A DNA stretch of 64,000 nucleotides from an uncultured Lachnobacterium sp. (GCA_900546625.1 URDU01000006.1:49123-113122), one strand, 5' to 3'; shown: positions 33,871 to 43,534, counted from the first letter of the stretch. The notes: a model not told the origin generated them from the sequence alone. Program-made: numbers and translations.

Positions 33871-36068
33871 TTTTTCTTTCGTCCTTTCTGTAATACGGTC
33901 TTACGGTTCTTCTCGGTATTTACTTCCGATTGCCTCTTAGTTTGCGTCTGTTGAACCTTTGTCCTGCGGTCTTTCGTGTAATTCTGGCGTGTTTCCTGCG
34001 ATATGGTCTTTTCTACATTCCTATGGTTTATCGGTGGAGTTTTCCCGTCAGAACCACCCGAAGATAGCGGACGTTCTTTCACAGCATTTGTTTTGACTGG
34101 CTCGCTTGCTTTAGAAGTGGTCGCTGTGGCAGGGTGTTTGACTTCCTGCATTTTTTCCGCACTCGGTTTTGGAATAGTTGAAGCTGTGGCTGGTCGCTCA
34201 TGGGGACGGGTAGCTCTTTTTGTCGCTGATCCGTCCGTATGCGTTCTTTCCTGCCTTGCTTCTTGTGCCTTTTGAAGTTCCATACGCTTGTCAGCGATAT
34301 TTTTCTTATGCTGTTGCTGTTTTTCTAAACGTCCCGATTGCCGTTCTTTTTGTTCCTGCACGATACCACGCTTGAAATCAGATACGCTGGACTTTGCCTT
34401 TTCCTTTGCGGAGTGGACGGCATAAGCGGTCTGTGTCGGCATATCCTTGATATTCTCTTTGACGGCGTTTGCCTTGTCTTTGACTTTATTTTTTGTATCT
34501 AAGACAGCACCCACCTTTGAGCCTGCTCGCTGTCCCATGCTGGAAGTGGTATTGCCCCGATTTTCTTTAGAAGCCGTATTTTTTCTTTCCGTCCGCTTGC
34601 CAGCAACGGCACTTCCAGCTACCGCACCAGCCACACCGCCCGTAATACCGCCAGCACTGACCGCCCTTGCGATACGGTGTTCCATACGTCTAGCCCTATG
34701 TCGCATAAACAGATACGGTCTGCGGAATATCCTGCGTCCCATGCTTTGACTGTCGCCAGCATTAAGTGAGAACATACTCATTAAGTCGCCCAGCTTCATG
34801 TAGATACCAGCAAAGCACACTATCTGCAAGAACGCTATCATAAAGAACGGATAGTCTGTGGAAATGTTATAAAACATACTGGAAATGCTGAACGCCACCG
34901 TTACAATGAGGGTAATTCCTGCCCGTGTCATTATGGTATTAAATACCCTTACGATTGCCTGCTTCGCCATGCTTTCATAGCTCGGTATCATGGAAAGCAA
35001 AAAGCTGATAGGCAAAAACATTGCAAAAATGATAAAAAGTATCTGGCTAAATATCATCATGCCCGTAAGCAAGAATACAAATATCGTGATACCAAGATTG
35101 AAGAACAAGAGGAAGAACACCATACCCAAGCGGTTAATGACCTGCGGTATCGTCAGATTGTTGTTGTCGTTGTCCTCGATTTCTGTTTTTACGACTTCCT
35201 CTCTTGTTTCGCCGTCCTCGTCCTCTGGGCTTGCCGATACCAGAGCTTCGACACGTTCTGCCCCGATTTCTTCCATATTGGAATTGCCAAACTGCAAGAG
35301 TAGCCACGGCTGTTGTACCTGAATGGAAAATAGGCTGTCCCGTATCAAGTCCACGCTGTCCTTACCCTCACTGTCAGAATTAGGGAGCATGATTTTTGTT
35401 CCCAAGTCCAGCGAAGCGGTGCTGATGTCGCTTGAAAAGTCATTGACTTTTTTTATGTAGTCGGGAGCGTAGGCAATAAACGAAGCCGACAGAATGAACA
35501 CCACAACAAAGTTGATAACGGCGTGAAGTGCTTTGCTGGTTTCCCGTTTGATTAGTCCCGTATAGGCAACATACATTCCCACCACTAAGATAATCAGCAG
35601 TAGAAATCCCACATAAAATCCCGTAGAGGAAAAGCCGTTCTCGGTTACGCCTGCCAAGGTCTGTATGCTTTTTCCGATACTGTCTGCCATATCATTGATA
35701 AAATCCAGCTTGTAGGCTTCCTGCACAACATAGCCCGTTGCATTGGATAGGTAAAGGCTTATCGTCCATACAAAGTTGGTAATGCAGTAAAGCCCGTACT
35801 GCACCGATTTTCCGATACCGTCCAGCCAGTTCCACGGCAACCACGACCAACTATTATCCACATAAAAATCAAGCTGGTAGTTGGAAAGCGGATATTTGGA
35901 ATAAAGATTTTCAGTGTTTATGGTATCGTCCACAAGCCCCGTCGCATGAGCCACCGTCCCAAGCATAGAGAGAAATATCAGCGTAATGCCAATGACAAAG
36001 AGAGTGATTTTTAACGCATGGAATACCTTTTTTCTTGTGAACGCACCTTTTATCCTTTCTTTCATCAC
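33867..36068 (-). CDS. conjugation channel membrane protein, Orf15/VirB6-like
   Basis: 733 residues. A signal-like start, about eight membrane segments in the first 400 residues (for example FYVGFLLLIILVVGMYVAYTG), and a long, highly charged Arg/Lys/Gln/Glu-rich cytoplasmic tail from about 470 with coiled-coil character. Matches the CD3337/EF1877-type mobilome membrane proteins. It overlaps the VirB4-like gene by 4 bases. Polytopic core of the type IV secretion channel. Confidence 0.9.
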   Translation of the reverse strand: MMKERIKGAFTRKKVFHALKITLFVIGITLIFLSMLGTVAHATGLVDDTINTENLYSKYPLSNYQLDFYVDNSWSWLPWNWLDGIGKSVQYGLYCITNFVWTISLYLSNATGYVVQEAYKLDFINDMADSIGKSIQTLAGVTENGFSSTGFYVGFLLLIILVVGMYVAYTGLIKRETSKALHAVINFVVVFILSASFIAYAPDYIKKVNDFSSDISTASLDLGTKIMLPNSDSEGKDSVDLIRDSLFSIQVQQPWLLLQFGNSNMEEIGAERVEALVSASPEDEDGETREEVVKTEIEDNDNNNLTIPQVINRLGMVFFLLFFNLGITIFVFLLTGMMIFSQILFIIFAMFLPISFLLSMIPSYESMAKQAIVRVFNTIMTRAGITLIVTVAFSISSMFYNISTDYPFFMIAFLQIVCFAGIYMKLGDLMSMFSLNAGDSQSMGRRIFRRPYLFMRHRARRMEHRIARAVSAGGITGGVAGAVAGSAVAGKRTERKNTASKENRGNTTSSMGQRAGSKVGAVLDTKNKVKDKANAVKENIKDMPTQTAYAVHSAKEKAKSSVSDFKRGIVQEQKERQSGRLEKQQQHKKNIADKRMELQKAQEARQERTHTDGSATKRATRPHERPATASTIPKPSAEKMQEVKHPATATTSKASEPVKTNAVKERPLSSGGSDGKTPPINHRNVEKTISQETRQNYTKDRRTKVQQTQTKRQSEVNTEKNRKTVLQKGRKKK

Positions 36069-38515
36069 TCCACCTCATTTCTTTTCACTGGCGGTCTGGT
36101 ATCAAAAGCGTGTAACAGTTCTTCAAAGACTGGGTGTATCTGCACTACACCGACACGTCCGTATAAGTCCTGCAATAAGCATTGTCCGTTCTCCAAATCA
36201 CGCAAGCGTTTCTGGTTGTTCTCGTCGTCCTTGTCGATACCGAAAAACTCTAAGGTCTGTTTTATCTCGTTAATATCAGTAGAACGGAAAGCGAATTTCA
36301 AGCCGATATTGTTTTTCAGACTTTCTTTTGACACGTCCCCAGAAGATTGTGTAACAAAATAAACGCCTGCCTGCATTGCACGTCCAGCACGCACCAGCTT
36401 ATTTGATAAGGTTTCGCCTTGTGCCACATTTAAGAACGCCCACGCTTCATCAAGGTCTACGATTTTAAAGATAGAACGGTCGCTATGAATAAAATCTAAT
36501 GCAAAGGTACTAATCACAATGAGCATAGACACCGACAACAATTCAATGGTCGTGTATTCCTCAAAGGTCGTGTCCTTATCTGGCAGTACAAGGTCAGCTA
36601 CTTGAATGATGTTAAGCTGGTTATCCAGACTGATAGCATTTTCCACCGTTCCGTCTGAAAACAGCAGATGTGCAAAGTCGTAGTCCGTGAAACTGTCGAT
36701 ATGGTCTGCGATATTGCGTGAGATAGCGGTATCTTCTTTTCTCAATTCTTCAATAACGTGTAACAGTCCTCTTTTTTCACTTTGGGTAACGGCACGAACT
36801 GCTTTACGAAGTACGGGGAACTTTTCGCCGTCCCTAGAGGAAATCCCCGTAAGGAATGTCAAGATGTCGATTGCCAGACTTTCAGCGTCTTTTACATTCT
36901 TCATAATCACGAACGGGTCAAGAAGCCCTGCATTGTCCTTGTCGCTGGTTAGGTTTACGATATTGATTTCATGGGCTATCTCTGGGAGTGTTTCTTTCCA
37001 ATTTCCTCTTTCACTCTTAGGGTCTAAGATAACCGCTTGTCCCCCAAAAAGAACAGAGTAATAGACAAGAAGATTGTTGCAAAATGACTTCCCACCACCC
37101 AACGAACCGACAAAAGCAGACGCTAACGCATTGGTAACAGTCCCCTTAATTCCTTGACTGGCAAGAGAGGGCTGTAAGTAGACGTTTCTTCCCGTATCAA
37201 CGGAATAACCGATATAAATACCCGACGTTTCGCCTAACTGCTGTGTCGCTCCAAAGCCAAGCCCTGCCAGAAAATCACTTTTGACATACTGCACATAGTC
37301 ATTGATATATCGCTTGCTGGCAGGAAGAAATTCAGAGTGAAGCCCCAGCATATCCCCAGCAGGACGCACCAGCTTTACATTGAGGTCGTCGTAAAAGTCC
37401 TTGACTTCATCACAACGGCGTTTTAATTCGTCCAAATCATCAGCCGATACACGCACTACATAAGAGAGCTTATACATACTTTCTTTTGTCTGGTCTAAAT
37501 CGGTTTCCAGCTCGTCCACGCTGTCTAATGCGTCCACCACGTTTGAACTGGTTTCACTTCCTGCTTGATAGGCATGATTATCTAAATCTTTCAATTCCTT
37601 TTTCTTGTTGCGGACAGTGGATAACGCCTTTCTGTTTTCTACGATTTCTACATTCATGGACGTATCAACGGGAAAGGTAAATTGCTGTTGCTGGAAATAG
37701 AAGATTTCAGAGGACGGAAAATCCAGCTCGCCTACAATCGCATTGACGGTAAAATAAGATACATAACTTTCCTTATCCTCATGTTCCAATCGTAAATACC
37801 GCTGGTTTTCCTCAATCACACATCTTGTCGGACGGATAAGGTCGTAGTATTTTATCTGCGTTTCTCTCTTAAATTTCTTCTTTGGTAGCTGGTACTTATA
37901 ATCTTCATAGGCGACACCGTCCCTGCCGTAAAGATGTTCTATGAGATACCCGAAGTCGTTTGTTTCCAAGCGTCGCACCTTAAAACGACGGGAGATTTTA
38001 TTTTCCAGTAACTTTTCCATTTTCATGTAACGGTTGATTTCATCATTCGGCATGGAAACAAAGTCATTCATCAGCGTGTGGTTTACTTCATGGAGAAATT
38101 CCTTAAACGTCAGCCACGCCGATTTTTTGATGTTCTTCAGATTGAGCTGTTCTTCCGTTACCATGAGCTTAAAGCCAAGAAAAAAGCGGTAGTCCACTTG
38201 ATTGTCCCCAATCATAGAAATCAACGCTTCGGTCTGTTCGTCTATCTTCTGATAGGCAACTTCCTTTAATTTTCCCGTTACCAGCTTCTTTGACTGCTCC
38301 TGCATACTTCGTATGGAGCTTTCCGTTGCTATCTGCAAGGCATGAATTTTACCCTCACGGGACTGTGCGATAAGCTGGCGGAAACTGTCATGCACGATAA
38401 ATTTCCGCTCTGCGGATAAGAAAGAATAATTATACGGTATCAGCTCATAGTAGGCGAACACCTCATTGTCCTTGTTCCAGACAAGGTTGTTGTCAATATA
38501 TTTTATCGGGAACAT
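36065..38515 (-). CDS. VirB4-like conjugation ATPase, Orf16-like
   Basis: 816 residues. Walker A GSLGGGKSFCNNLL near residue 473, Walker B KIVDLDEAWAFLN, and the preceding N-terminal VirB4 domain (VWNKDNEVFAYYELIPYNY). It is the main energiser of the Tn916 channel (TcpF/ConE group). Start overlaps the TcpE-like gene end by 23 bases. No frame break seen. Confidence 0.94.
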   Translation of the reverse strand: MFPIKYIDNNLVWNKDNEVFAYYELIPYNYSFLSAERKFIVHDSFRQLIAQSREGKIHALQIATESSIRSMQEQSKKLVTGKLKEVAYQKIDEQTEALISMIGDNQVDYRFFLGFKLMVTEEQLNLKNIKKSAWLTFKEFLHEVNHTLMNDFVSMPNDEINRYMKMEKLLENKISRRFKVRRLETNDFGYLIEHLYGRDGVAYEDYKYQLPKKKFKRETQIKYYDLIRPTRCVIEENQRYLRLEHEDKESYVSYFTVNAIVGELDFPSSEIFYFQQQQFTFPVDTSMNVEIVENRKALSTVRNKKKELKDLDNHAYQAGSETSSNVVDALDSVDELETDLDQTKESMYKLSYVVRVSADDLDELKRRCDEVKDFYDDLNVKLVRPAGDMLGLHSEFLPASKRYINDYVQYVKSDFLAGLGFGATQQLGETSGIYIGYSVDTGRNVYLQPSLASQGIKGTVTNALASAFVGSLGGGKSFCNNLLVYYSVLFGGQAVILDPKSERGNWKETLPEIAHEINIVNLTSDKDNAGLLDPFVIMKNVKDAESLAIDILTFLTGISSRDGEKFPVLRKAVRAVTQSEKRGLLHVIEELRKEDTAISRNIADHIDSFTDYDFAHLLFSDGTVENAISLDNQLNIIQVADLVLPDKDTTFEEYTTIELLSVSMLIVISTFALDFIHSDRSIFKIVDLDEAWAFLNVAQGETLSNKLVRAGRAMQAGVYFVTQSSGDVSKESLKNNIGLKFAFRSTDINEIKQTLEFFGIDKDDENNQKRLRDLENGQCLLQDLYGRVGVVQIHPVFEELLHAFDTRPPVKRNEVE

Positions 38516-38891
38516 ACTTCACACTCCTTACTGCCGTGATTGTTTCGTTGAATGTTTCCTTTTGCAGTTTTACGGCTTTTCCTGCGTAAGTGATTTTTGG
38601 TCGCAGGGCATAGGTTATCTGCGATTTCAAAAAGCTGTACGGCTTCTTTCCGTCAAAAGTTTTCTGCGACATAAACCAAGTGAGAGCAACGGGAATACCA
38701 AAATATTTGAGAAATGCTCCCTCAATCATGGAAAGTGGGGGAATATCCCCAAACAGAATGATGATAAATTCCGTAATCACAAACCATGTAATCTGTGTAA
38801 AGGTAACGGGAAAGGGCAAGTTAAAGTCATTGATTGCATACAAGACTTTTTCCACGTTCCAGATACCCGTATAGCTTTTAATCTTTTTCAA
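38493..38891 (-). CDS. TcpE-family conjugation membrane protein, Orf17-like
   Basis: 132 residues with two adjacent hydrophobic segments (TWFVITEFIIILFGDIPPL) and a basic C terminus. Begins MKKIKSYTGIWNVEKVLYA, as in the TcpE family of Tn916 and pCW3. RBS GAAAGGAGCTGAAAGAAC on the minus strand. Confidence 0.88.
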   Translation of the reverse strand: MKKIKSYTGIWNVEKVLYAINDFNLPFPVTFTQITWFVITEFIIILFGDIPPLSMIEGAFLKYFGIPVALTWFMSQKTFDGKKPYSFLKSQITYALRPKITYAGKAVKLQKETFNETITAVRSVKYVPDKIY

Positions 38892-38927
38892 GTTCTTTCA
38901 GCTCCTTTCGTAAGTTCTAAATGAGAA

Positions 38928-38956
38928 AAGGACAGCCATGTTTCAGACTGTCCCTT
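38928..38956 (-). terminator. hairpin between ardA and the TcpE-like gene
   Basis: AAGGGACAG/CTGTCCTT on the minus strand with one bulge, followed by TTTTCTCATTT. Would partly terminate the early transfer transcript. Confidence 0.6.
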
Positions 38957-39009
38957 AAAAGAGAAATACGCTGTCAGTAGCAACAGTTCTTGTTGCTGAT
39001 CTTCCAGCG

Positions 39010-39513
39010 TTAATATGGTATCTCGCACATACCTCGGCTTGTTTCAATAAAGCAACCGCTTATATCCAAATCTCGCCCAAAAGCTTCATAGTCAATGTAG
39101 TTCTGTAAGCTGGGTGGAATATCCCCAAGTGCCTGCAACTCGTCTATGTAGTAATAGGCAACGTCCGTCATGGTTTCACAGTCGGGATAATAATAAATAT
39201 CGTCCTTATGTTCTACGACTTCTTCCAGCGTTCCATAGTGGCTGATAAATTCGTCCAGACAATCCACAATATAGTCGGGAAGTTCCTCTATCATTTCATA
39301 CATTTCATTGAGTTCATCAATGGAAACATATTCCCCAATGTCGATAGGAAAGTTGTCGGTATCATGGATAGCGTATTCTTCATAACGTTCATTCAAGCCG
39401 ATTTTTTCTTTTACATCTTCCTCGTCGATAGGGAATGTGAACCAATCACCTACAAGCTCGCCCTCGTTGTACTTTCCAAGATTAGCAATATAAACCGCCA
39501 TATCATCAATCAT
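39010..39513 (-). CDS. ardA: ArdA-like antirestriction protein, copy 1
   Basis: 167 residues from the ATG at 39513, with GAGG 8 bases upstream; GTG codons further up are less likely. Strongly acidic (AVYIANLGKYNEGELVGDW, then PIDEEDVKEKIG and the central DELNEMYEMIEEL), the DNA-mimic character of ArdA, which blocks type I restriction enzymes when the ICE enters a new cell. A second, diverged copy is directly upstream. Confidence 0.9.
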   Translation of the reverse strand: MIDDMAVYIANLGKYNEGELVGDWFTFPIDEEDVKEKIGLNERYEEYAIHDTDNFPIDIGEYVSIDELNEMYEMIEELPDYIVDCLDEFISHYGTLEEVVEHKDDIYYYPDCETMTDVAYYYIDELQALGDIPPSLQNYIDYEAFGRDLDISGCFIETSRGMCEIPY

Positions 39514-39530
39514 AAGCACCACCTCATTTC

Positions 39531-40034
39531 CTACTCTGGCAGTTCAAAGACGCTGTGTTCCGTTACAAGATAGCGTCTGTTTTCCAGCAAATGAGAAGCG
39601 TAGGCTTCAAAATCGAAGTAGTATTCTTGACAATCCTCGGATAAATGTTTGAATGTCGGGTCATTCATCAGCTTTTGCCTTGCGACATCTATCATGCTTT
39701 TGCAGTCGGGATAAACGGTAATCACGTTCCTGCAAATATAAAGTGCTTCTAAATTCTCAAACACCGTAAGTAGTGATACATATTCTTCCTGCATATTACT
39801 TGAAAGCTGGCGGTACATATAATCTAATTCGTTAAGCTGATAGACGCTTGTATGTTCATGGACTTCATCAGCGTAGGGCAGTACCTTTTCGATAATGCGG
39901 TAATCCCCACTTTCTGCACCGATACCCAGCTTTTCCTCAAACTCGGCAACATCAATCGGCAAACCAAACCAGTAGGCTGTTACTTCGCCGTCAGTCTTTC
40001 GCTTCGTTTCCACCAGCACCCTTGTTTCCTGCAT
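39531..40034 (-). CDS. ArdA-like antirestriction protein, copy 2
   Basis: 167 residues. Same plan as its neighbour: an opening strand (VLVETKRKTDGEVTAYWFGLPI) with DVAEFEEKLGI, then STYQLNELDYMYR-type central helix and a PDCKSMIDVARQ segment that matches PDCETMTDVAYY in copy 1. It is less acidic than copy 1, so its target may differ. It overlaps the upstream small gene by 55 bases. Confidence 0.82.
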   Translation of the reverse strand: MQETRVLVETKRKTDGEVTAYWFGLPIDVAEFEEKLGIGAESGDYRIIEKVLPYADEVHEHTSVYQLNELDYMYRQLSSNMQEEYVSLLTVFENLEALYICRNVITVYPDCKSMIDVARQKLMNDPTFKHLSEDCQEYYFDFEAYASHLLENRRYLVTEHSVFELPE

Positions 40035-40249
40035 TGTTCCTCACGTCCTTTCTGTTGTTTCATCACATTTAAAAGCGTTTGATAAGACGTACCAAACACA
40101 TATTTTGAAAAATCTTCCAGTTGTTTTTTGCTATATCTGGCAAGGTTCAGCCGTTTCATTTCATGCCACACTTGACGTTTATAAGAGGGCAAATCAGAAA
40201 TATATTCACAGCCTATTTTTGCCTGCATATCCTTAAAAATATCATTCAT
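39980..40249 (-). CDS. conserved ICE hypothetical protein
   Basis: 89 residues (MNDIFKDMQAKIGCEYISDL ... KKQLEDFSKYVFG), helical and basic, with a good start context (GGAGTGATTAC). Such a gene is usual between TcpD and ArdA in this ICE family as I recall; the function is unknown. Its 3' part overlaps the second ardA in another frame. Confidence 0.65.
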   Translation of the reverse strand: MNDIFKDMQAKIGCEYISDLPSYKRQVWHEMKRLNLARYSKKQLEDFSKYVFGTSYQTLLNVMKQQKGREEQCRKQGCWWKRSERLTAK

Positions 40250-40280
40250 GTAATCACTCCAATCTAATTTTAGGTAAGAA

Positions 40281-40314
40281 AAAAGCGGTCAATCCCGAAA
40301 GAAAAACCGCTTTT
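40281..40314 (-). terminator. terminator after the TcpD-like gene
   Basis: AAAAGCGGT/ACCGCTTTT stem; on the minus strand a run of T (CTTTTTTCTT) follows. It lies between the TcpD-like gene and the 89-residue gene. Confidence 0.75.
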
Positions 40315-40323
40315 CACAATGTT

Positions 40324-40545
40324 TTATGCACCGATAATCTTATTGAACAGTTCCAGCAACACGTCTTTTACACCGCCAGCATTGAACACCAATCCAACGG
40401 CAACAAGGGCAACGACCAAGAACCCAATGAGTTTTGAAAACTCACGCTTGAACCCTAAATAGATACCGATTACCACAATCGCCATAAGCACTAAGCTCTG
40501 TGCGTTTGATAAAAACCATTGATACAAATTTTGTCCGAAATTCAT
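40324..40545 (-). CDS. TcpD-like small membrane protein
   Basis: 73 residues: two hydrophobic segments (SLVLMAIVVIGIYLGF and LIGFLVVALVAVGLVF) separated by a basic loop. Matches the TcpD family of conjugation membrane proteins. ATG follows directly after the stop of the 44-residue gene. Ends VLLELFNKIIGA. Confidence 0.85.
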   Translation of the reverse strand: MNFGQNLYQWFLSNAQSLVLMAIVVIGIYLGFKREFSKLIGFLVVALVAVGLVFNAGGVKDVLLELFNKIIGA

Positions 40546-40680
40546 TTAATTGTCCTCGCTTTCTTCTGATTGTTTCATTTCATAGTCAACTTCTTTGCCG
40601 ACATTCAAAATACACATCAAGACTACGCCGATACCCATTCCCATAGATACCAGCAGGAAGTCTTTTAATAATACCCACAT
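40546..40680 (-). CDS. 44-residue DUF3789-like membrane protein
   Basis: Short gene: opens MWVLLKDFLLVSMGMGIGV, one membrane segment, then LNVGKEVDYEMKQSEESEDN. The pattern fits DUF3789, a small protein usual at this place in Tn916-like elements. It lies 12 bases after the relaxase stop, with GGAGTGATAAAAA as ribosome site, and its TAA abuts the next ATG. Confidence 0.7.
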   Translation of the reverse strand: MWVLLKDFLLVSMGMGIGVVLMCILNVGKEVDYEMKQSEESEDN

Positions 40681-40692
40681 TTTTTATCACTC

Positions 40693-41889
40693 CTAACTTT
40701 CTACTAAATCTTTTGCAGGGGTCGTCTGCTGTTTGATTATCATTTCATGCTTTTCTGTGAGTTTTGCCTGCTGTTCGATTGTTTCCATGTAGTCTGTACC
40801 GTTTCCTTTATCAATCTTTTTCAGCATTTTCAAGGTCGGTGCTACCTGCCGTTGTACCCACCGCAATGTACGGTCTAAGGTGTAAGGCTCTGGCTTTGTC
40901 GTCAGCTTCAAGCTCTGTCTGTTATCGCCGATAAACCAAGCCCAGCGGTCGTTGAGCTTCCAGTCATTTTTTCGCTTGTCTGGTTCTTCATCAACAAACC
41001 GCACATACTGATTGATGATAGAAAAGGCGGTCTGTTCTGCGTCATAATAGGTCAGCAAATCTCGTACCGCATAATAGGCTCGTTCATTCCGAAGCCGTAT
41101 CTCAAAACGGTTGATAATGTCGGCTTCTTCCAAAGGTGTCCCCAGCTTGATGTACTGCTCATAGTCCTTTTCATAGATACAGAAATACACATCTGATTTC
41201 AGCGAACCAAGATAAAGGGTACGTCCCATATATTCTCTGTCGTCCTCTCTGTGCTTGATAAGCTCACCTGACTGGTAAAACTTATAGCTTCTGGACTTTC
41301 CGATATATTCCCGTTTCCTGCATTTTTCCGCAAGCTCTGGAATATCCAAAATGCCCGTATGGTCGTTGATAGCAAGGTCGATACGCTTCATCACGCCACC
41401 GTCTATGAGTGCGTCCATGAGAAAGTCATACCAGCTTCTTTGCTGTGCCAGCAGGTAACTTTCAAACTGTCGGCAACCACGCCCCTTTAACTCTAAAAGG
41501 ACACCTTTTTCTTCGTCAGCCGACGTATAGATAAAGATGTCCCCTAAAGAATAATGCTCCGTATAGCTGTAATGTCCGTAATCTTCATGGAGCATATAAT
41601 TGATATTCAGTTTTAATATATCTTTGATGATGTGCTGTATATCCAGCGTGGGAAAACGAATTTTTACATAATCAAACAGCATGGTAAGCGGTGCTTCTGG
41701 ATTGAACCTTGCCAGTTCCTTATGCAGAGTTTCCAGAAGTTCCTTTGACGGCTTCATTTTTCCACTTTCTATCTTGTTGAAATATTCCCTTGTGATACCA
41801 GAAGCCACCGCCAGCCTGCCTTGTGAGATACCGTAAGCAATCCGTTTCTCCCGTAATTCTTTTATCCGTTGTTCTTCATTCAGAACCAT
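40693..41889 (-). CDS. MobT-type relaxase / replication initiator, Orf20-like
   Basis: 398 residues. An N-terminal XRE-type helix-turn-helix (KRIAYGISQGRLAVASGITREYF), then a Rep_trans (PF02486-like) rolling-circle domain with RIDLAINDHTGILDIPEL and the GRTLYLGSLKSDVYFCIYEK region, and a C-terminal helical part. This is the nickase of Tn916 and ICEBs1-type transfer, acting at the oriT just upstream (42010-42034). Downstream genes follow at short spacing. Confidence 0.92.
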   Translation of the reverse strand: MVLNEEQRIKELREKRIAYGISQGRLAVASGITREYFNKIESGKMKPSKELLETLHKELARFNPEAPLTMLFDYVKIRFPTLDIQHIIKDILKLNINYMLHEDYGHYSYTEHYSLGDIFIYTSADEEKGVLLELKGRGCRQFESYLLAQQRSWYDFLMDALIDGGVMKRIDLAINDHTGILDIPELAEKCRKREYIGKSRSYKFYQSGELIKHREDDREYMGRTLYLGSLKSDVYFCIYEKDYEQYIKLGTPLEEADIINRFEIRLRNERAYYAVRDLLTYYDAEQTAFSIINQYVRFVDEEPDKRKNDWKLNDRWAWFIGDNRQSLKLTTKPEPYTLDRTLRWVQRQVAPTLKMLKKIDKGNGTDYMETIEQQAKLTEKHEMIIKQQTTPAKDLVES

Positions 41890-42072
41890 ACCCCCAATCT
41901 GTAAAGTGTGAAGTTTTTTAAGGCGACTTCACAGCCGATTTTTGCTAGAAAACCATGCCAGAAGCCTTATGTTTCATATGTTTTTTGTCTATTGTCTATT
42001 TGCAAACGTACCCCTCTGTTAGATACCGAGGGGTTTTACCTGCTGGCGTGGCTAACGCCACACCAGCAACGG
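41890..42072. other. candidate oriT region
   Basis: The 183-base gap between the relaxase and coupling-protein genes, where Tn916 has oriT. It contains ACCCCTC-11 bases-GAGGGGT (42010-42034) around TGTTAGATACC, like the C/G-tract nick hairpin I recall for Tn916 and ICEBs1, and a second hairpin GCTGG-GTGGC/GCCAC-CCAGC (42042-42067). The first is the likely MobT binding/nick site. Confidence 0.75.
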
Positions 42073-43467
42073 CTAGTCCGTGCCGTCGCCTTTCGCTTCG
42101 CACGTCGCCGTCCCGTCCTGCCTTGCTTGTGCAAGAGAGCCGATAGTCTGCAAAAAATCATGTCCTTTCGGGACTAAAGGCGTGTAAAACTCACTGATAA
42201 CGCTTGTTCCCACATCACAATATCCACGCCCCTTGATACGCTTCTGAAAAAACTGCTTTTTCACATCTGAACCAAACAGCATACCGTAACCTAATTCGCT
42301 GATACGCCCAAGTCCCACACGGAAATTGAAGTTATCTCTGATACCGTCCGAGAAATACTTTGCGTCTGGACGCTGGCAGGCAACGATAAGGAAATAACCT
42401 GCTTGTCGCCCTAACATAACGATTTTCTTTAGCTGGCTAAGTAAGCTCACGCTTTCTTTCGTCCCCAGCATTTCAAAAAACGCCACATATTCATCAAAGA
42501 TAAGAAAGCAGGGTGGCAGTCCCAGATAGGCGTAGTTTTCGCCTGTCTTATAGTTCGGGTGTCGCTTCATTTCCTCGCTTCGCTGTACCATGCCCTCATA
42601 AAAGGCATTGACGCAGTCTATCATTTCTTCTTTGGTATGGTAGACGTTTGGCATGACCGTTCCTAAGTCCGCAAGGTCGCTATTCTTCGGGTCTAATATG
42701 TAAAGGACAGCGTTGGTATGCAGTAAGGCTTCAATGAGCGTCAGCAGAAAATAAGTTTTACCGCCACCAGTTCCACCAACAATCAGAGCGTGGGGGAGTG
42801 CGTCATATTCCCAGACAAGATTTTTCATCAATCTAAGACAGCCTTTTTCTGCACGTACTTCATCAATGGTAATGCGATTTGCTATCATATCATAAAGCAG
42901 GGTATATTCGATATAGCCGTCATGCAGGGTCTTGTCGGTCAGCTCACAATACAAGCCACTTTCCAATTTATCCTCTAACCGTAAAAGCTGGTCTTGATAT
43001 TTCCCCAGCGTGATTTCACAGCGGATATGAAGCAGTCCCTTTTCCATTTGATAGTAAATCTTTGGAAACCAGACGATTTTTTCTCTTGATCTGCTTTGCA
43101 GGTCAGTAAAAAAACCGCTGTCTTGTACGGTATCGGCTTCATACCACTTATTTTCCAGTATCATTCTTGCCAGCTTTTGACGGTGCAGGAGCTTCTTGAA
43201 ACTATCGTAACAGAAGCGGTAATACAGAAAAGCGACCAATGCACAAACACCAGTCGCTATCAGTATGGTTATGAAGTTGTAAGGGGAGAGCGTCAAGCCG
43301 TTCTCTAACAAGCTGAAATGCTCCCAATCGGTACGCATGAGCTGTTTCGTATTCAGTAGCAAAAGAACCGCTACGAATACAAACAGAAGCGTCCCTATGG
43401 AAAAGTGATAGACAAGTTGCTTGTCGCTGGCTCTGATACGGTGTCCTTTGTTACAAATCTTACGCAT
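42073..43467 (-). CDS. FtsK/SpoIIIE-type coupling ATPase, Orf21/TcpA-like
   Basis: 464 residues. Two N-terminal membrane segments (SIGTLLFVFVAVLLLL and FITILIATGVCALVAF), Walker A VGGTGGGKTYFLL near 230, Walker B PPCFLIFDEYVAFFE and RPDAKYFSDGIRDNFNFRVGLG. Brings the relaxase-DNA complex to the channel. RBS GAAAGGAGTGATTG. Its 3' end reaches the candidate oriT. Confidence 0.93.
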   Translation of the reverse strand: MRKICNKGHRIRASDKQLVYHFSIGTLLFVFVAVLLLLNTKQLMRTDWEHFSLLENGLTLSPYNFITILIATGVCALVAFLYYRFCYDSFKKLLHRQKLARMILENKWYEADTVQDSGFFTDLQSRSREKIVWFPKIYYQMEKGLLHIRCEITLGKYQDQLLRLEDKLESGLYCELTDKTLHDGYIEYTLLYDMIANRITIDEVRAEKGCLRLMKNLVWEYDALPHALIVGGTGGGKTYFLLTLIEALLHTNAVLYILDPKNSDLADLGTVMPNVYHTKEEMIDCVNAFYEGMVQRSEEMKRHPNYKTGENYAYLGLPPCFLIFDEYVAFFEMLGTKESVSLLSQLKKIVMLGRQAGYFLIVACQRPDAKYFSDGIRDNFNFRVGLGRISELGYGMLFGSDVKKQFFQKRIKGRGYCDVGTSVISEFYTPLVPKGHDFLQTIGSLAQARQDGTATCEAKGDGTD

Positions 43468-43495
43468 AAATCAATCACTCCTTTCTGGATATGAA

Positions 43496-43525
43496 AAAGC
43501 AGTCAATCCTAAGACTAACTGCTTT
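43496..43525 (-). terminator. terminator after the XRE gene
   Basis: AAAGCAGT/ACTGCTTT stem, with CTTTTTCAT following on the minus strand. Similar in form to the 40281 hairpin. Confidence 0.65.
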
Positions 43526-43534
43526 AAACTGTCT

